Assembly: GCA_026706225.1 (NCBI GenBank)
Contig: JAPOZE010000211.1
Coordinates: forward strand, 1 to 8,247
DNA length: 8,247 bases
Reading direction: 5' to 3'
DNA from: Acidobacteriota bacterium
GTDB taxonomy: Bacteria; Acidobacteriota; Terriglobia; Versatilivoradales; Versatilivoraceae
In this document: one piece after another, positions 1-5,958 of the stretch
How the letters are laid out: each line of letters starts with the position of its first letter
Position numbering within the stretch: the stretch's first letter is position 1
Position numbers and translations under genes: made by a program
The notes under the pieces: generated by a model
Told to the model about the DNA's origin: nothing
Database searches by the model: none
What the model saw: the letters and a program-made list of their open reading frames with translations, nothing else

Positions 1-15
1 GGTGCCTCCTCCCAT
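1..15 (-). CDS. Start of an unidentified gene (5' end only; runs off left edge)
   Basis: Reading leftward, an ATG at 15-13 is followed by codons for Gly-Gly-Gly-Thr and then the window ends. The case for a gene start is the GAGGAG Shine-Dalgarno sequence (plus-strand ctcctc at 24-29) with 8 bases between it and the ATG, close to ideal spacing. A GTG directly before the ATG (18-16) could be an alternative start. It lies 131 bp downstream of nadK on the same strand, so it may share that transcript. Five codons are too few to name a product. The MGGGT start does not look like RecN, a common nadK neighbour. Confidence 0.5.
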
Positions 16-23
16 CACTCTTT

Positions 24-29
24 CTCCTC
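24..29 (-). promoter_or_regulatory. Strong ribosome binding site for the left-edge gene
   Basis: GAGGAG on the minus strand, 8 bases from ATG 15. It is the main evidence that a gene begins at the left edge. The rest of the gap between nadK and this start (30-146) holds no gene I can recognise and no clear hairpin followed by a T-run in the leftward direction. Confidence 0.55.
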
Positions 30-146
30 GAGGGGGCGCGCGCCGACTTTCCGGGCCGCAGCCCTGCCCACGCGGCAGAACCGTCACGCTTCCTGGCCCT
101 TGGTGGATCACTCTTTTTTCGTTGGTTTCAAATAGAACCGGCTCCC

Positions 147-1010
147 TTACCGCTCGCCCCACTTGAGCTTGCGCCTCAGGATGTCGAAGAAGCTGTTGCC
201 GGGAGATTCGATCAATTCGACCGTGCTGTCGGACTTGCGGACCTGAATGCGGTCGTCCCCCTGCAGGTCCAGGCCGGTCTGGCCGTCCACGGTCAGAAAA
301 ATCGACTCCTGGGTGGCTTTCAGACTCAATTCGATGGAGGCGGAATCGGGCACAACCAGCGAGCGGAAGGTCAGGGTGTGCGAGGCAATGGGAGTTACCA
401 GCATTGCCCCCAGGGAAGGATAGACAATGGGGCCGCCGGCTGAAAGGGTATAGGCGGTCGACCCGGTAGGGGTGCCCACGATCAGGCCGTCGGCCTTGTA
501 GGTGGCCACGAAGTGGCCGTCGATCCGGACGTCGATATCGATGATCCGCGCCAGCACCGCCTTGGTCAGGACCACGTCGTTCAAAGCCCGGTAGTCCGCA
601 AAGGGTTTGCCGCCGCGAACCACCGCCACGTCGATCATCATTCGACGCTGAACGGTGGCCTTCCCCTGCAGGATCAGTTCCAGAGTGGGAAACATCTCCT
701 CCAGAGTGATCTCGGTCAGAAACCCCAGGCTGCCGAAGTTGATTGCCAGAATCGGAACCCGGCGGGAGTCCAGCAGACGCGCCACCGACAGCAGCGTCCC
801 GTCGCCTCCCAGGACCACAATCAGGTCGCAGGCGCCAGGGATCTTCGGTTTGGGCAACCCCCGCTCATTGACGATAGCCGCGGTTTCCTGCTCCAGAGTG
901 CAGCCGACGCCCCGGGAAGCAAACCAATTCTGCAACCGTCCGATGACGGGGGCCACGGTCTTGAGCTTGGGTTTGGCGATGATGCCGACTTGCTTTATGG
1001 TCCCGCCCAT
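147..1010 (-). CDS. nadK: NAD kinase
   Basis: ATP- or polyphosphate-dependent NAD kinase, the cytoplasmic enzyme that phosphorylates NAD to NADP. The 287-residue length is typical for bacteria. Visible family motifs in order: the GGDGT nucleotide-binding loop at residues 68-72, followed by LLSVAR; NFGSLGFLTE at 91-100; the NDVVL segment at 144-148, which contacts NAD; the GTPTGSTAYTLSAGGP block at 179-194; and VDGQ at 241-244 in the C-terminal beta domain. The ATG at 1010 has GGGAG 6 bases upstream, and the product begins with the expected first strand (QVGIIAKP), so the start is well supported. It lies 105 bp downstream of the sigma-54 response regulator on the same strand, and may be read from that transcript or from its own weak promoter in the gap. 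Nothing is missing or broken. The family call is very secure. Confidence 0.97.
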   Translation of the reverse strand: MGGTIKQVGIIAKPKLKTVAPVIGRLQNWFASRGVGCTLEQETAAIVNERGLPKPKIPGACDLIVVLGGDGTLLSVARLLDSRRVPILAINFGSLGFLTEITLEEMFPTLELILQGKATVQRRMMIDVAVVRGGKPFADYRALNDVVLTKAVLARIIDIDVRIDGHFVATYKADGLIVGTPTGSTAYTLSAGGPIVYPSLGAMLVTPIASHTLTFRSLVVPDSASIELSLKATQESIFLTVDGQTGLDLQGDDRIQVRKSDSTVELIESPGNSFFDILRRKLKWGER

Positions 1011-1080
1011 CGATCACTCCCGGCCATGGTCCCGGTTCAAGAAAACGCCCTGGAGCGCACGGTCACTCAACAGGGCCCTA

Positions 1081-1111
1081 ATCATACCGCGAAATTCAGC
1101 TCGCCACTCAA
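1081..1111 (-). promoter_or_regulatory. Weak candidate promoter upstream of nadK
   Basis: On the minus strand, TTGAGT (plus 1106-1111) is followed by TATGAT (plus 1081-1086), each a partial match to the sigma-70 -35 and -10 boxes. The 19-bp spacer is longer than the usual 17, which lowers confidence. If used, it would give nadK a leader of about 65 bases, independent of the regulator gene upstream. The rest of the 105-bp gap shows nothing else I can support, and no terminator-like hairpin separates the two genes. Confidence 0.22.
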
Positions 1112-1115
1112 CCCG

Positions 1116-2501
1116 CTACTGCCGGCGACGCGTCGTCAGCCCGTACTCCTTGAGCTTCTTCTGCAGTGTCCTCAAGCCCATTCCCAAGAGCTTGGCCGCC
1201 CGCTGCCGATTGCCCCGGCTGCGCTCCAAGGCCTGCAGAACCGCCTGACGCTCGATGGTATCCAGATTCAGATCCGCGAATCGGGGCGGCTCGGCCCCCG
1301 AGTCCGGCGATGGAGCCGGCCGGCCGATGCGCAGTTCCGGCGGAAGATCCTCCATCCTGAGGGTGTCCCCCTTGCAGAAGACCACCAGGCTCTCCACCAG
1401 GTTCCGCAGTTCGCGCACGTTCCCCGGCCAGGGGTGCTGCTCCAGCCGGTCCAGCAACTCCGGCTCGAGCCTGGAAATCCGCTTGCGATGCTCAGCCGCG
1501 AAAGTTTCCACAAACGACCAGGCCAGCCTCGGGATGTCCCCTGTCCGCTCTCTGAGAGGAGGCACCCGGAGGGTCACCACTCGGAGGCGGTAATAGAGAT
1601 CGGTCCGAAAGGCCCCTTGGCTGACGGCCTGGACCAGGTCCCGATTGGTCGCCGCGATGAGCCGGACATCCAGCTTCAGAGACCTGTTCCCCCCGACCCG
1701 CATGATTTCCCGGGTCTCCAGGAACCTCAACAGCTTCACCTGCATCTCCGGTGCCATCTCCCCGATCTCATCCAGAAAGAGCGTTCCCCGGTCGGCCATC
1801 TCCAGCTTGCCCTGGCGCCGCTGGCGAGCTCCGGTAAAGGCTCCGGCCTCGTAGCCGAACAGCTCGCTCTCCAGCAGGGTGGGGCTGAGGGCGGCGCAGT
1901 TCAAGGGCAGGAAATTCCGGTCTTGGCGAGGGCTGTTCTCGTGAATGGTTTGGGCCACCAGGTCTTTGCCGGAGCCGCTCTCTCCCAGCAGCAGAACGGT
2001 GGAGCGGGTGGGCGCAACCGTGGCGATCTGCCGGAGAAGATCCTGCATGACCGGGGAATCGCCCAGAATCCGGGTGGCGGCGCCGGCCAGACTCCCGCCG
2101 GCCAGGTGCGCCCCGCCAGCGCTGGGCGCCCGGCTCTCCAGGATCTGTCGCACCCGGTCCCGCAACTCGAACAGGTCCAGGGGCTTCAGGATGTAGTCGT
2201 CAGCCCCCAACCTCATGGCCTCCACCGCGGTCTCCACCGTCCCATGGCCGGTCACCATCAGCACACCGGCCTCCGGATTGACGGATCGCACCGCCCTCAG
2301 CAAATCCATGCCGGTGACCCGGGGCATCTTCAAGTCGGTGATGACCAGGTCGAACTGCTTGAACCGGTCCAGTTGAGCCATGGCCTCCTGGCTGTCCTCG
2401 TAGGAATCCACCTGGTAGCCGACTCGCCTGAGAGCACGGGAAATCGCAGCCAGGCTCTCCCTCTCGTCGTCGATCACCGCAATGTGGTGCGTTCGATTCA
2501 T
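1116..2501 (-). CDS. Sigma-54-dependent response regulator, NtrC family
   Basis: A 461-residue cytoplasmic activator with three domains. The receiver domain (about 5-120) has acidic pocket D11/D12, phospho-acceptor D56 in ITDLKMP, T84 and K106. The AAA+ domain (about 145-375) has Walker A GESGSGKD at 173-180, an intact GAFTGA sigma-54 contact loop at 220-225, Walker B GTLFLDE at 239-245, the sensor stretch LIAATNRDL, and WPGNVRELRNL. The C-terminal Fis-type helix-turn-helix (about 415-457) includes NRQRAAKLLGM and RTLQKKLKEYGL. All key residues are present, so it should be a phosphorylation-controlled activator of sigma-54 promoters. The open frame runs further upstream to 3143, but that part lies antisense-free inside the glycosyltransferase gene in another frame. 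The ATG at 2501 begins exactly at the receiver domain and overlaps the upstream stop by 4 bases, so it is the start. No cognate kinase is in the window, and its targets are unknown. Confidence 0.95.
   Translation of the reverse strand: MNRTHHIAVIDDERESLAAISRALRRVGYQVDSYEDSQEAMAQLDRFKQFDLVITDLKMPRVTGMDLLRAVRSVNPEAGVLMVTGHGTVETAVEAMRLGADDYILKPLDLFELRDRVRQILESRAPSAGGAHLAGGSLAGAATRILGDSPVMQDLLRQIATVAPTRSTVLLLGESGSGKDLVAQTIHENSPRQDRNFLPLNCAALSPTLLESELFGYEAGAFTGARQRRQGKLEMADRGTLFLDEIGEMAPEMQVKLLRFLETREIMRVGGNRSLKLDVRLIAATNRDLVQAVSQGAFRTDLYYRLRVVTLRVPPLRERTGDIPRLAWSFVETFAAEHRKRISRLEPELLDRLEQHPWPGNVRELRNLVESLVVFCKGDTLRMEDLPPELRIGRPAPSPDSGAEPPRFADLNLDTIERQAVLQALERSRGNRQRAAKLLGMGLRTLQKKLKEYGLTTRRRQ
2498..2501 (-). 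promoter_or_regulatory. ATGA stop/start overlap coupling the glycosyltransferase to the response regulator
   Basis: The TGA of the GT-C glycosyltransferase and the ATG of the regulator share bases. The nearest purine-rich site (GGAGG inside the glycosyltransferase tail) is about 14 bases from the ATG, which is poor spacing. Regulator translation therefore probably depends on ribosomes finishing the upstream gene. Confidence 0.7.
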
Positions 2502-3769
2502 TGGGCAGGTTTCAGCCTCCGCCGCCAAAGACTCCGAATCCCGATTAACGCCAAAATCCCCCAGAAAGGATAGTACTGCAACTTCAGAAAAAACGGGTCG
2601 CTCCGCCAGATTCCCAGGATGGACCAGTCGTTGAGAACCTCGTAGGACAGGACCGACAGGCCGGACAGCAGCAACCAGGCCGGATTGGGGAAAAAGCAGA
2701 GAAAGGGAACGATCCAGACCAGGTACCAGGGGAAGAGCGTCGGAGAGAAGAGTAGCACGGCTCCGGTCAACCAATAGAGCTGGCGCAGCCTGCAGGTCCC
2801 TCGAACCCGGCAGGCGTAGAGCAGTGTCAACAGCCCGGCCCCCAACAGTCCCTCCACCCAGATCTGAGGCAGCCCCTGACCGGTCAACCAGGAATGTAGA
2901 AATCCGTTGAAACGCCATTGATGGCGGTAGAGGCTCAAGCCCGCCAGAAGCTGACTTCCCGCACCCAGGTAGGGCGCCAGCATCGCCAGCAGGAACCCGA
3001 CCAGCCACCCCCAGTAGAGGACCGGCAGCCTTCTGAGGAAAGCGGGCGCCAGGACCAGGGGATAGAGCTTGGACAGAACGGCAGCCGCCAGCAAGCCCAT
3101 GGCGGCTGCCCTCCTTCCAATCTGCAGCAGAACCAGGGCCCAAAGCAGCAGTCCCACCACCAGCACGTCGTGATGCCCGTTCCAGGCCGTTTCGATCACC
3201 ACCAACGGATTCCAGGCGTAGATCAGGACGCGACCCGGCGGCTGTCCGCTCCGTCTCAAGAGGGCCAGAATGGCCGCGACCAGTCCGATCTCGACCCCCA
3301 GGAAGGCCAGCTTGAAGCCGGAAACCGAGCCGAAACCCAGATAGAAGAGAGCATGGACCATCTGGGCGAAGGGGGGATAGATGGCCGAGACCTCCTTGTT
3401 GTTGACGGAGGTCCAGACAGGGTTTCGGTACTCCTCCAGTACCGGCGATTGCGGGCTGTGTTCATAGGGATTGATCCCTTCCGTCTGCAGATAGCCTTCC
3501 CACAGGTAACGGTAGACATCGTCCGACAGCGCCGGCGCGGCCGGCAAAAGCAGCAGCCTGAAGGCGAGGGCAAAGAGAAGAATGAGGGGCAGCCTGGCTT
3601 TCAAACCGCAGGGCGCCTGCAGTGACAGCCAAAGGGAGAGCAGATAGAGGAGAAACAGACCCAGGTAGAGGGTCACCAGCTCCGGAATTTTTTCCTGGAC
3701 CGGAACCAGGCGGGGCAGACTCCCATAGAGGAAGGCCGAGATCAATCCGCAGGCCGGCAGGCCCCACAA
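2498..3769 (-). CDS. GT-C-fold membrane glycosyltransferase (mannosyltransferase-like, GT87/MptB type)
   Basis: A 423-residue, very hydrophobic protein with about 10-12 membrane segments. The GT-C signature is clear: acidic pair D83/D84 in the first large outer loop, followed by YRYLWEGYLQTEGINPYEHSP (its first residues are 86-92 and GINPY is 98-102). This is the pattern of polyprenyl-phosphate-sugar-dependent mannosyltransferases and DUF2029-type enzymes. Further conserved-looking pieces are YPPFAQ (131-136), WNPLVVIETAWNGHHD (186-201), SKLYP (233-237) and FPWYLVW (346-352). By family analogy it would transfer a sugar from a lipid-phosphate carrier on the outer face of the inner membrane. 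The actual sugar and acceptor cannot be read from the sequence. The start is TTG, and no ATG, GTG or other TTG exists in frame before the upstream stop at 3952-3950, so the true N-terminus is uncertain. Its stop overlaps the response regulator start (ATGA). Confidence 0.85.
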   Translation of the reverse strand: MWGLPACGLISAFLYGSLPRLVPVQEKIPELVTLYLGLFLLYLLSLWLSLQAPCGLKARLPLILLFALAFRLLLLPAAPALSDDVYRYLWEGYLQTEGINPYEHSPQSPVLEEYRNPVWTSVNNKEVSAIYPPFAQMVHALFYLGFGSVSGFKLAFLGVEIGLVAAILALLRRSGQPPGRVLIYAWNPLVVIETAWNGHHDVLVVGLLLWALVLLQIGRRAAAMGLLAAAVLSKLYPLVLAPAFLRRLPVLYWGWLVGFLLAMLAPYLGAGSQLLAGLSLYRHQWRFNGFLHSWLTGQGLPQIWVEGLLGAGLLTLLYACRVRGTCRLRQLYWLTGAVLLFSPTLFPWYLVWIVPFLCFFPNPAWLLLSGLSVLSYEVLNDWSILGIWRSDPFFLKLQYYPFWGILALIGIRSLWRRRLKPAQ

Positions 3770-3817
3770 CGGCCGCCAATCGCGGGCTATCCACCCGATC
3801 CTGTTCCTGAAAACCAG

Positions 3818-3846
3818 TTGATCTTTATTGGAGGCAAGAGTATAGT
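3818..3846 (+). promoter_or_regulatory. Candidate sigma-70-type promoter for the GT2 gene
   Basis: TTGATC at 3818-3823 and TATAGT at 3841-3846 are separated by exactly 17 bp. They match the -35 consensus at 4 of 6 positions and the -10 at 5 of 6. Transcription would begin near 3853 and give the GT2 gene a leader of about 235 bases containing the inverted repeat. The -10 overlaps a minus-strand TATACT (plus 3839-3844), which could serve the divergent gene, but I see no matching -35 box for that direction. Confidence 0.4.
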
Positions 3847-3997
3847 GCGAGGGATTTTGGGGATTCCTGGTTGCGGCGGCAAACGTATCAATTTTCAGAA
3901 GCTCACCCTGCGAATCGAGATCCTGCGTCGGCCCGGCCTCCCGGCCTGTTCATCCCGGCCAAGCGCAATCGGGGAAACCGAATGAATCGCGTCCCGG

Positions 3998-4042
3998 CGG
4001 CGCCGGCCTTTGAGTCCCGGACAGCCCTTGCGGCCGGCGCCG
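3998..4042 (+). repeat. 11-bp perfect GC-only inverted repeat with 23-nt loop
   Basis: The left arm cggcgccggcc (3998-4008) is the exact reverse complement of the right arm ggccggcgccg (4032-4042). Transcribed, it would form a very stable 11-bp stem about 45 bases before the GTG of the GT2 gene. No T-run follows, so it is not a standard terminator. Each arm is also partly self-complementary around GGCGCC, so alternative folds are possible. Confidence 0.6.
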
Positions 4043-4087
4043 GAGCGTTGCCCCTCCTATCCCGCTAGATTAGGTTGATCCAGCCCC

Positions 4088-5710
4088 GTGTTTCACCTTG
4101 AGTATCCAGGACAGAGCTTCATTCGGGATCTTCAGACCCTCCTGTTTCCCTCAGGTCCCTACCGATCCTTTCTGGATGGGGTGCGGGCCCAGCACAGCCT
4201 GGAAGCGTTCGATTTCGCCATCCTGATTCCCTACTTTATCATATTGGGAATCCTGGCCACTTACGGGTTGCACCGCTATCAACTGGTCTACCTCTACTTC
4301 AGAAACAGGGACCGAAAGCCTCGACTCAAACAGAAACTCGCCAGGCTCCCGGTGGTCACCGTCCAGCTTCCCATCTACAACGAACTGTTCGTGGTGGAAC
4401 GGTTGATCGAATCGGTGACCAAGCTGGACTACCCCCGGGAACTGCTGGAGATCCAGGTGCTGGACGATTCCAACGACGAGACCCGATTTCTGGCCCGGCA
4501 GTGCGTGGAACGCTTTCGCCAGGCCGGCTTCGACATTCACTACCTCCATCGGCAAGACCGCCAGGGGTACAAGGCCGGGGCCCTGGAGGCCGGTTTGAAG
4601 GTGGCCAAGGGAGAGTTCGTGGCCATCTTTGACGCCGACTTCGTGCCCGAGCCCTCCTTCCTGCGCAAGACCATCCACTATTTCGCCGACTCCAGGGTCG
4701 GAATGGTGCAGACCCGATGGGGGCACATCAACTCCGAATACAGCCTTCTCACCCGGACCGAGGCCATGATTCTGGACGGTCACTTCGTGATGGAGCACGG
4801 AGGCCGGCACCGTTCGGGGCTCTTCTTCAATTTCAACGGCACGGCCGGGATCTGGAGGCGCGAGGCCATCGAGAATGCGGGCGGGTGGCAGCACGACACC
4901 TTGACCGAGGATACCGATCTGAGCTACCGCGCCCAGCTTCAAGGCTGGAAATTCATCTATCTCCCCGACGTGGTCTGCCCCGCCGAACTGCCGGTTGAAA
5001 TGAACGCCTTCAAGAGCCAGCAGTTCCGTTGGGCGAAAGGGCTGGTGCAAACAGGGATCAAGCTGCTCCCGACCATCTTCAGGAGTCGGCTGCCGCTGAG
5101 GGTCAAGATCGAAGCCGCCTTCCATTTTTCCGCCAACTGTTCCTACCCCTTGATGGTGATGTTCTCGCTGATCTTCCTGCCGGCCATGATCGTACGCTTC
5201 TACCAGGGCTGGTTTCAGATGCTCTTCATCGACCTGCCGCTCTTCATGCTGGCGACCATGTCGGTCTCTTCCTTCTACGCGCTCTCCCAGCGCGAGCTGG
5301 ATGCCACTGGCTGGGTGCAAAAGGTGAAGTACCTTCCCTTCCTCCTGTCGGTGGGAATCGGCCTGTCGGTGAGCAACTCGCTGGCGGTGCTGGAGGCTCT
5401 CGCCGGCAGAAAGACCGCCTTTCGCAGAACTCCCAAGCACTGCATTGCTTCGGCAGGCGACGGCTTGGCCGCCAAGCGCAAGTACCGGGGGAAAATGGGC
5501 TTCACGCCCTTCCTGGAACTGGGGCTGGGCCTCTACTTCGCCGTCACCGTGTATTTCGCCTGGACGAACGAGAACTACTTGACGCTGCCCTTCCTGATGC
5601 TGTTTCTGGTGGGTTATGTCTTCACCGGCTTCATGTCTCTGTTTCAAGCCCCCCTGGCCCGCTTCCTGGACGGCCGGCGACCACCGCTGCTGCCCAAGAC
5701 GGCTTCCTGA
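4088..5710 (+). CDS. Cellulose-synthase-like family 2 glycosyltransferase (processive, membrane)
   Basis: A 540-residue inner-membrane glycosyltransferase. After a short N-terminal segment comes a membrane helix (about 42-62), then a cytoplasmic GT-A catalytic domain (about 88-330) with all hallmarks of processive beta-glycan synthases: D126/D127 in VLDDSND for the nucleotide, DAD at 182-184, TED at 273-275 (catalytic base), and QQFRW at 311-315 (the QxxRW acceptor motif). Several hydrophobic helices follow (about 348-370, 376-396, 414-436, 474-492, 498-518) with a basic loop between (441-470). By family, it polymerises a nucleotide sugar (UDP-glucose, GDP-mannose or similar) while exporting the chain. 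It has no PilZ domain, unlike BcsA. The GTG at 4088 is the first start after an in-frame TGA at 4076-4078. The ribosome binding site is weak. No bcsB- or bcsZ-like partner is nearby, so calling it cellulose synthase would overreach. Confidence 0.9.
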   Translation: MFHLEYPGQSFIRDLQTLLFPSGPYRSFLDGVRAQHSLEAFDFAILIPYFIILGILATYGLHRYQLVYLYFRNRDRKPRLKQKLARLPVVTVQLPIYNELFVVERLIESVTKLDYPRELLEIQVLDDSNDETRFLARQCVERFRQAGFDIHYLHRQDRQGYKAGALEAGLKVAKGEFVAIFDADFVPEPSFLRKTIHYFADSRVGMVQTRWGHINSEYSLLTRTEAMILDGHFVMEHGGRHRSGLFFNFNGTAGIWRREAIENAGGWQHDTLTEDTDLSYRAQLQGWKFIYLPDVVCPAELPVEMNAFKSQQFRWAKGLVQTGIKLLPTIFRSRLPLRVKIEAAFHFSANCSYPLMVMFSLIFLPAMIVRFYQGWFQMLFIDLPLFMLATMSVSSFYALSQRELDATGWVQKVKYLPFLLSVGIGLSVSNSLAVLEALAGRKTAFRRTPKHCIASAGDGLAAKRKYRGKMGFTPFLELGLGLYFAVTVYFAWTNENYLTLPFLMLFLVGYVFTGFMSLFQAPLARFLDGRRPPLLPKTAS

Positions 5711-5721
5711 CAAGGCTGGAA

Positions 5722-5756
5722 TTAGTGATTAGTGGATAGTGACTAGTGGATAGTTA
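5722..5756 (+). repeat. Heptamer array, left: five 7-bp units (consensus NTAGTGR)
   Basis: Consecutive in-phase units are ttagtga, ttagtgg, atagtga, ctagtgg and atagtta, with no spacers. The array starts 11 bp after the GT2 stop codon. Its last unit contains the TAA stop (5756-5754) of the short minus-strand frame between the arrays. It is AT-richer than the surrounding coding DNA. The units are far too short for CRISPR repeats. Confidence 0.75.
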
Positions 5757-5867
5757 TTTGATCCAAGCGTTGAGTCTCTTGTTGATCTCCGTGAAGTCCG
5801 TCAATAAGTGCAACGAGGTCATCAGGCGCTTGCCGGTTCCCGAAACCCTCTGCTGACCACTCGCCAC
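5754..5867 (-). pseudogene. Short frame between heptamer arrays; possible remnant of a small helical (four-helix-bundle-like) protein
   Basis: Leftward from a GTG at 5867 there is a 37-codon frame ending at TAA 5754. An upstream in-frame TGA (5873-5871) falls inside the right heptamer array. The last 20 or so residues (HLLTDFTEINKRLNAWIK) form a convincing amphipathic helix and remind me of the C-terminal helix of the small four-helix-bundle (S23/IVS) proteins often carried by insertion-like elements. That likeness is from memory and is weak. It could equally be a chance frame. There is no ribosome binding site, and any full-length protein (about 120 residues in that family) is clearly not present. 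Confidence 0.25.
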
Positions 5868-5891
5868 TCTTCACTCTCCACTATTCAGTTA
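5857..5891 (-). repeat. Heptamer array, right: five 7-bp units inverted relative to the left array
   Basis: Read on the plus strand the units are ccactcg, ccactct, tcactct, ccactat and tcagtta. They are in phase, with consensus YCACTNN, which is the reverse complement of the left array's NNAGTGR core. The two five-unit arrays therefore form imperfect inverted termini around a core of 100 bp (5757-5856). The unit sequences are more diverged here than on the left. Confidence 0.7.
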
Positions 5892-5910
5892 GCGGCAATC
5901 CCGTTCCATA

Positions 5911-5928
5911 GGACGGTACGGTTCGTCC
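5911..5928 (+). repeat. Small inverted repeat upstream of the aminopeptidase gene
   Basis: ggacg (5911-5915) and cgtcc (5924-5928) can pair around an 8-base loop, about 30 bases before the GTG of the aminopeptidase. Five base pairs with no T-run is too little to call a terminator. It may be an operator half-site pair or chance. I found no convincing -35/-10 pair between 5892 and 5958. Confidence 0.25.
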
Positions 5929-5958
5929 AGGGCAAACCAGAGGTAACCCCGACAAGTA

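Larger units (their letters stand above)
3770..4087. other. Divergent intergenic region between the two glycosyltransferase genes (318 bp)
   Basis: This stretch separates the leftward GT-C gene from the rightward GT2 gene. It contains a candidate plus-strand promoter near 3818-3846 and an 11-bp GC-only inverted repeat at 3998-4042. It also has a possible 28-codon plus-strand frame (ATG 3982, stop 4066-4068, with GGGGA about 6 bases before the ATG) that has no recognisable similarity and that I do not call a gene. The minus-strand frame of the GT-C gene stays open through most of it (to 3952) without a standard start codon. I see no tRNA, riboswitch or sigma-54 (TGGCAC-N5-TTGCA) site. Confidence 0.6.

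Noticed and set aside
85..120. T-run at 112-118 as a plus-strand rho-independent terminator
   Set aside because: No gene reads rightward into it within the window, and the sequence before the T-run forms no stable stem.
513..2573. Long plus-strand open frame (686 codons) opposite nadK and the response regulator
   Set aside because: Its product is low-complexity and rich in Gln, His, Pro and Arg, with no family motif. It lies opposite two genes with complete, ordered catalytic motifs. Long antisense frames are expected in GC-rich coding DNA.
2502..3143. N-terminal extension of 214 residues on the response regulator
   Set aside because: It lies within the glycosyltransferase gene in a different frame and has no domain. 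The receiver domain begins exactly at ATG 2501, which has the ATGA overlap typical of coupled genes.
3871..4068. Plus-strand 65-codon frame starting with TTG in the divergent region
   Set aside because: No ribosome site, no similarity I recognise, and an Ala/Arg/Pro-rich composition expected from GC-rich noncoding DNA. Only its last 28 codons (from ATG 3982) have a plausible start, and I keep those as a speculative leader frame, not a gene.
4151..5713. Long minus-strand open frame (520 codons) opposite the GT2 gene
   Set aside because: Same reason: the plus-strand frame carries D, DxD, TED and QxxRW motifs in order, while the antisense product has no recognisable domain and an odd composition.
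5722..5891. Heptamer arrays as a CRISPR array or as DnaA/iteron origin
   Set aside because: Units are 7 bp with no spacers, so not CRISPR. They do not match DnaA boxes (TTATNCACA), and no replication gene or AT-rich unwinding region is nearby.
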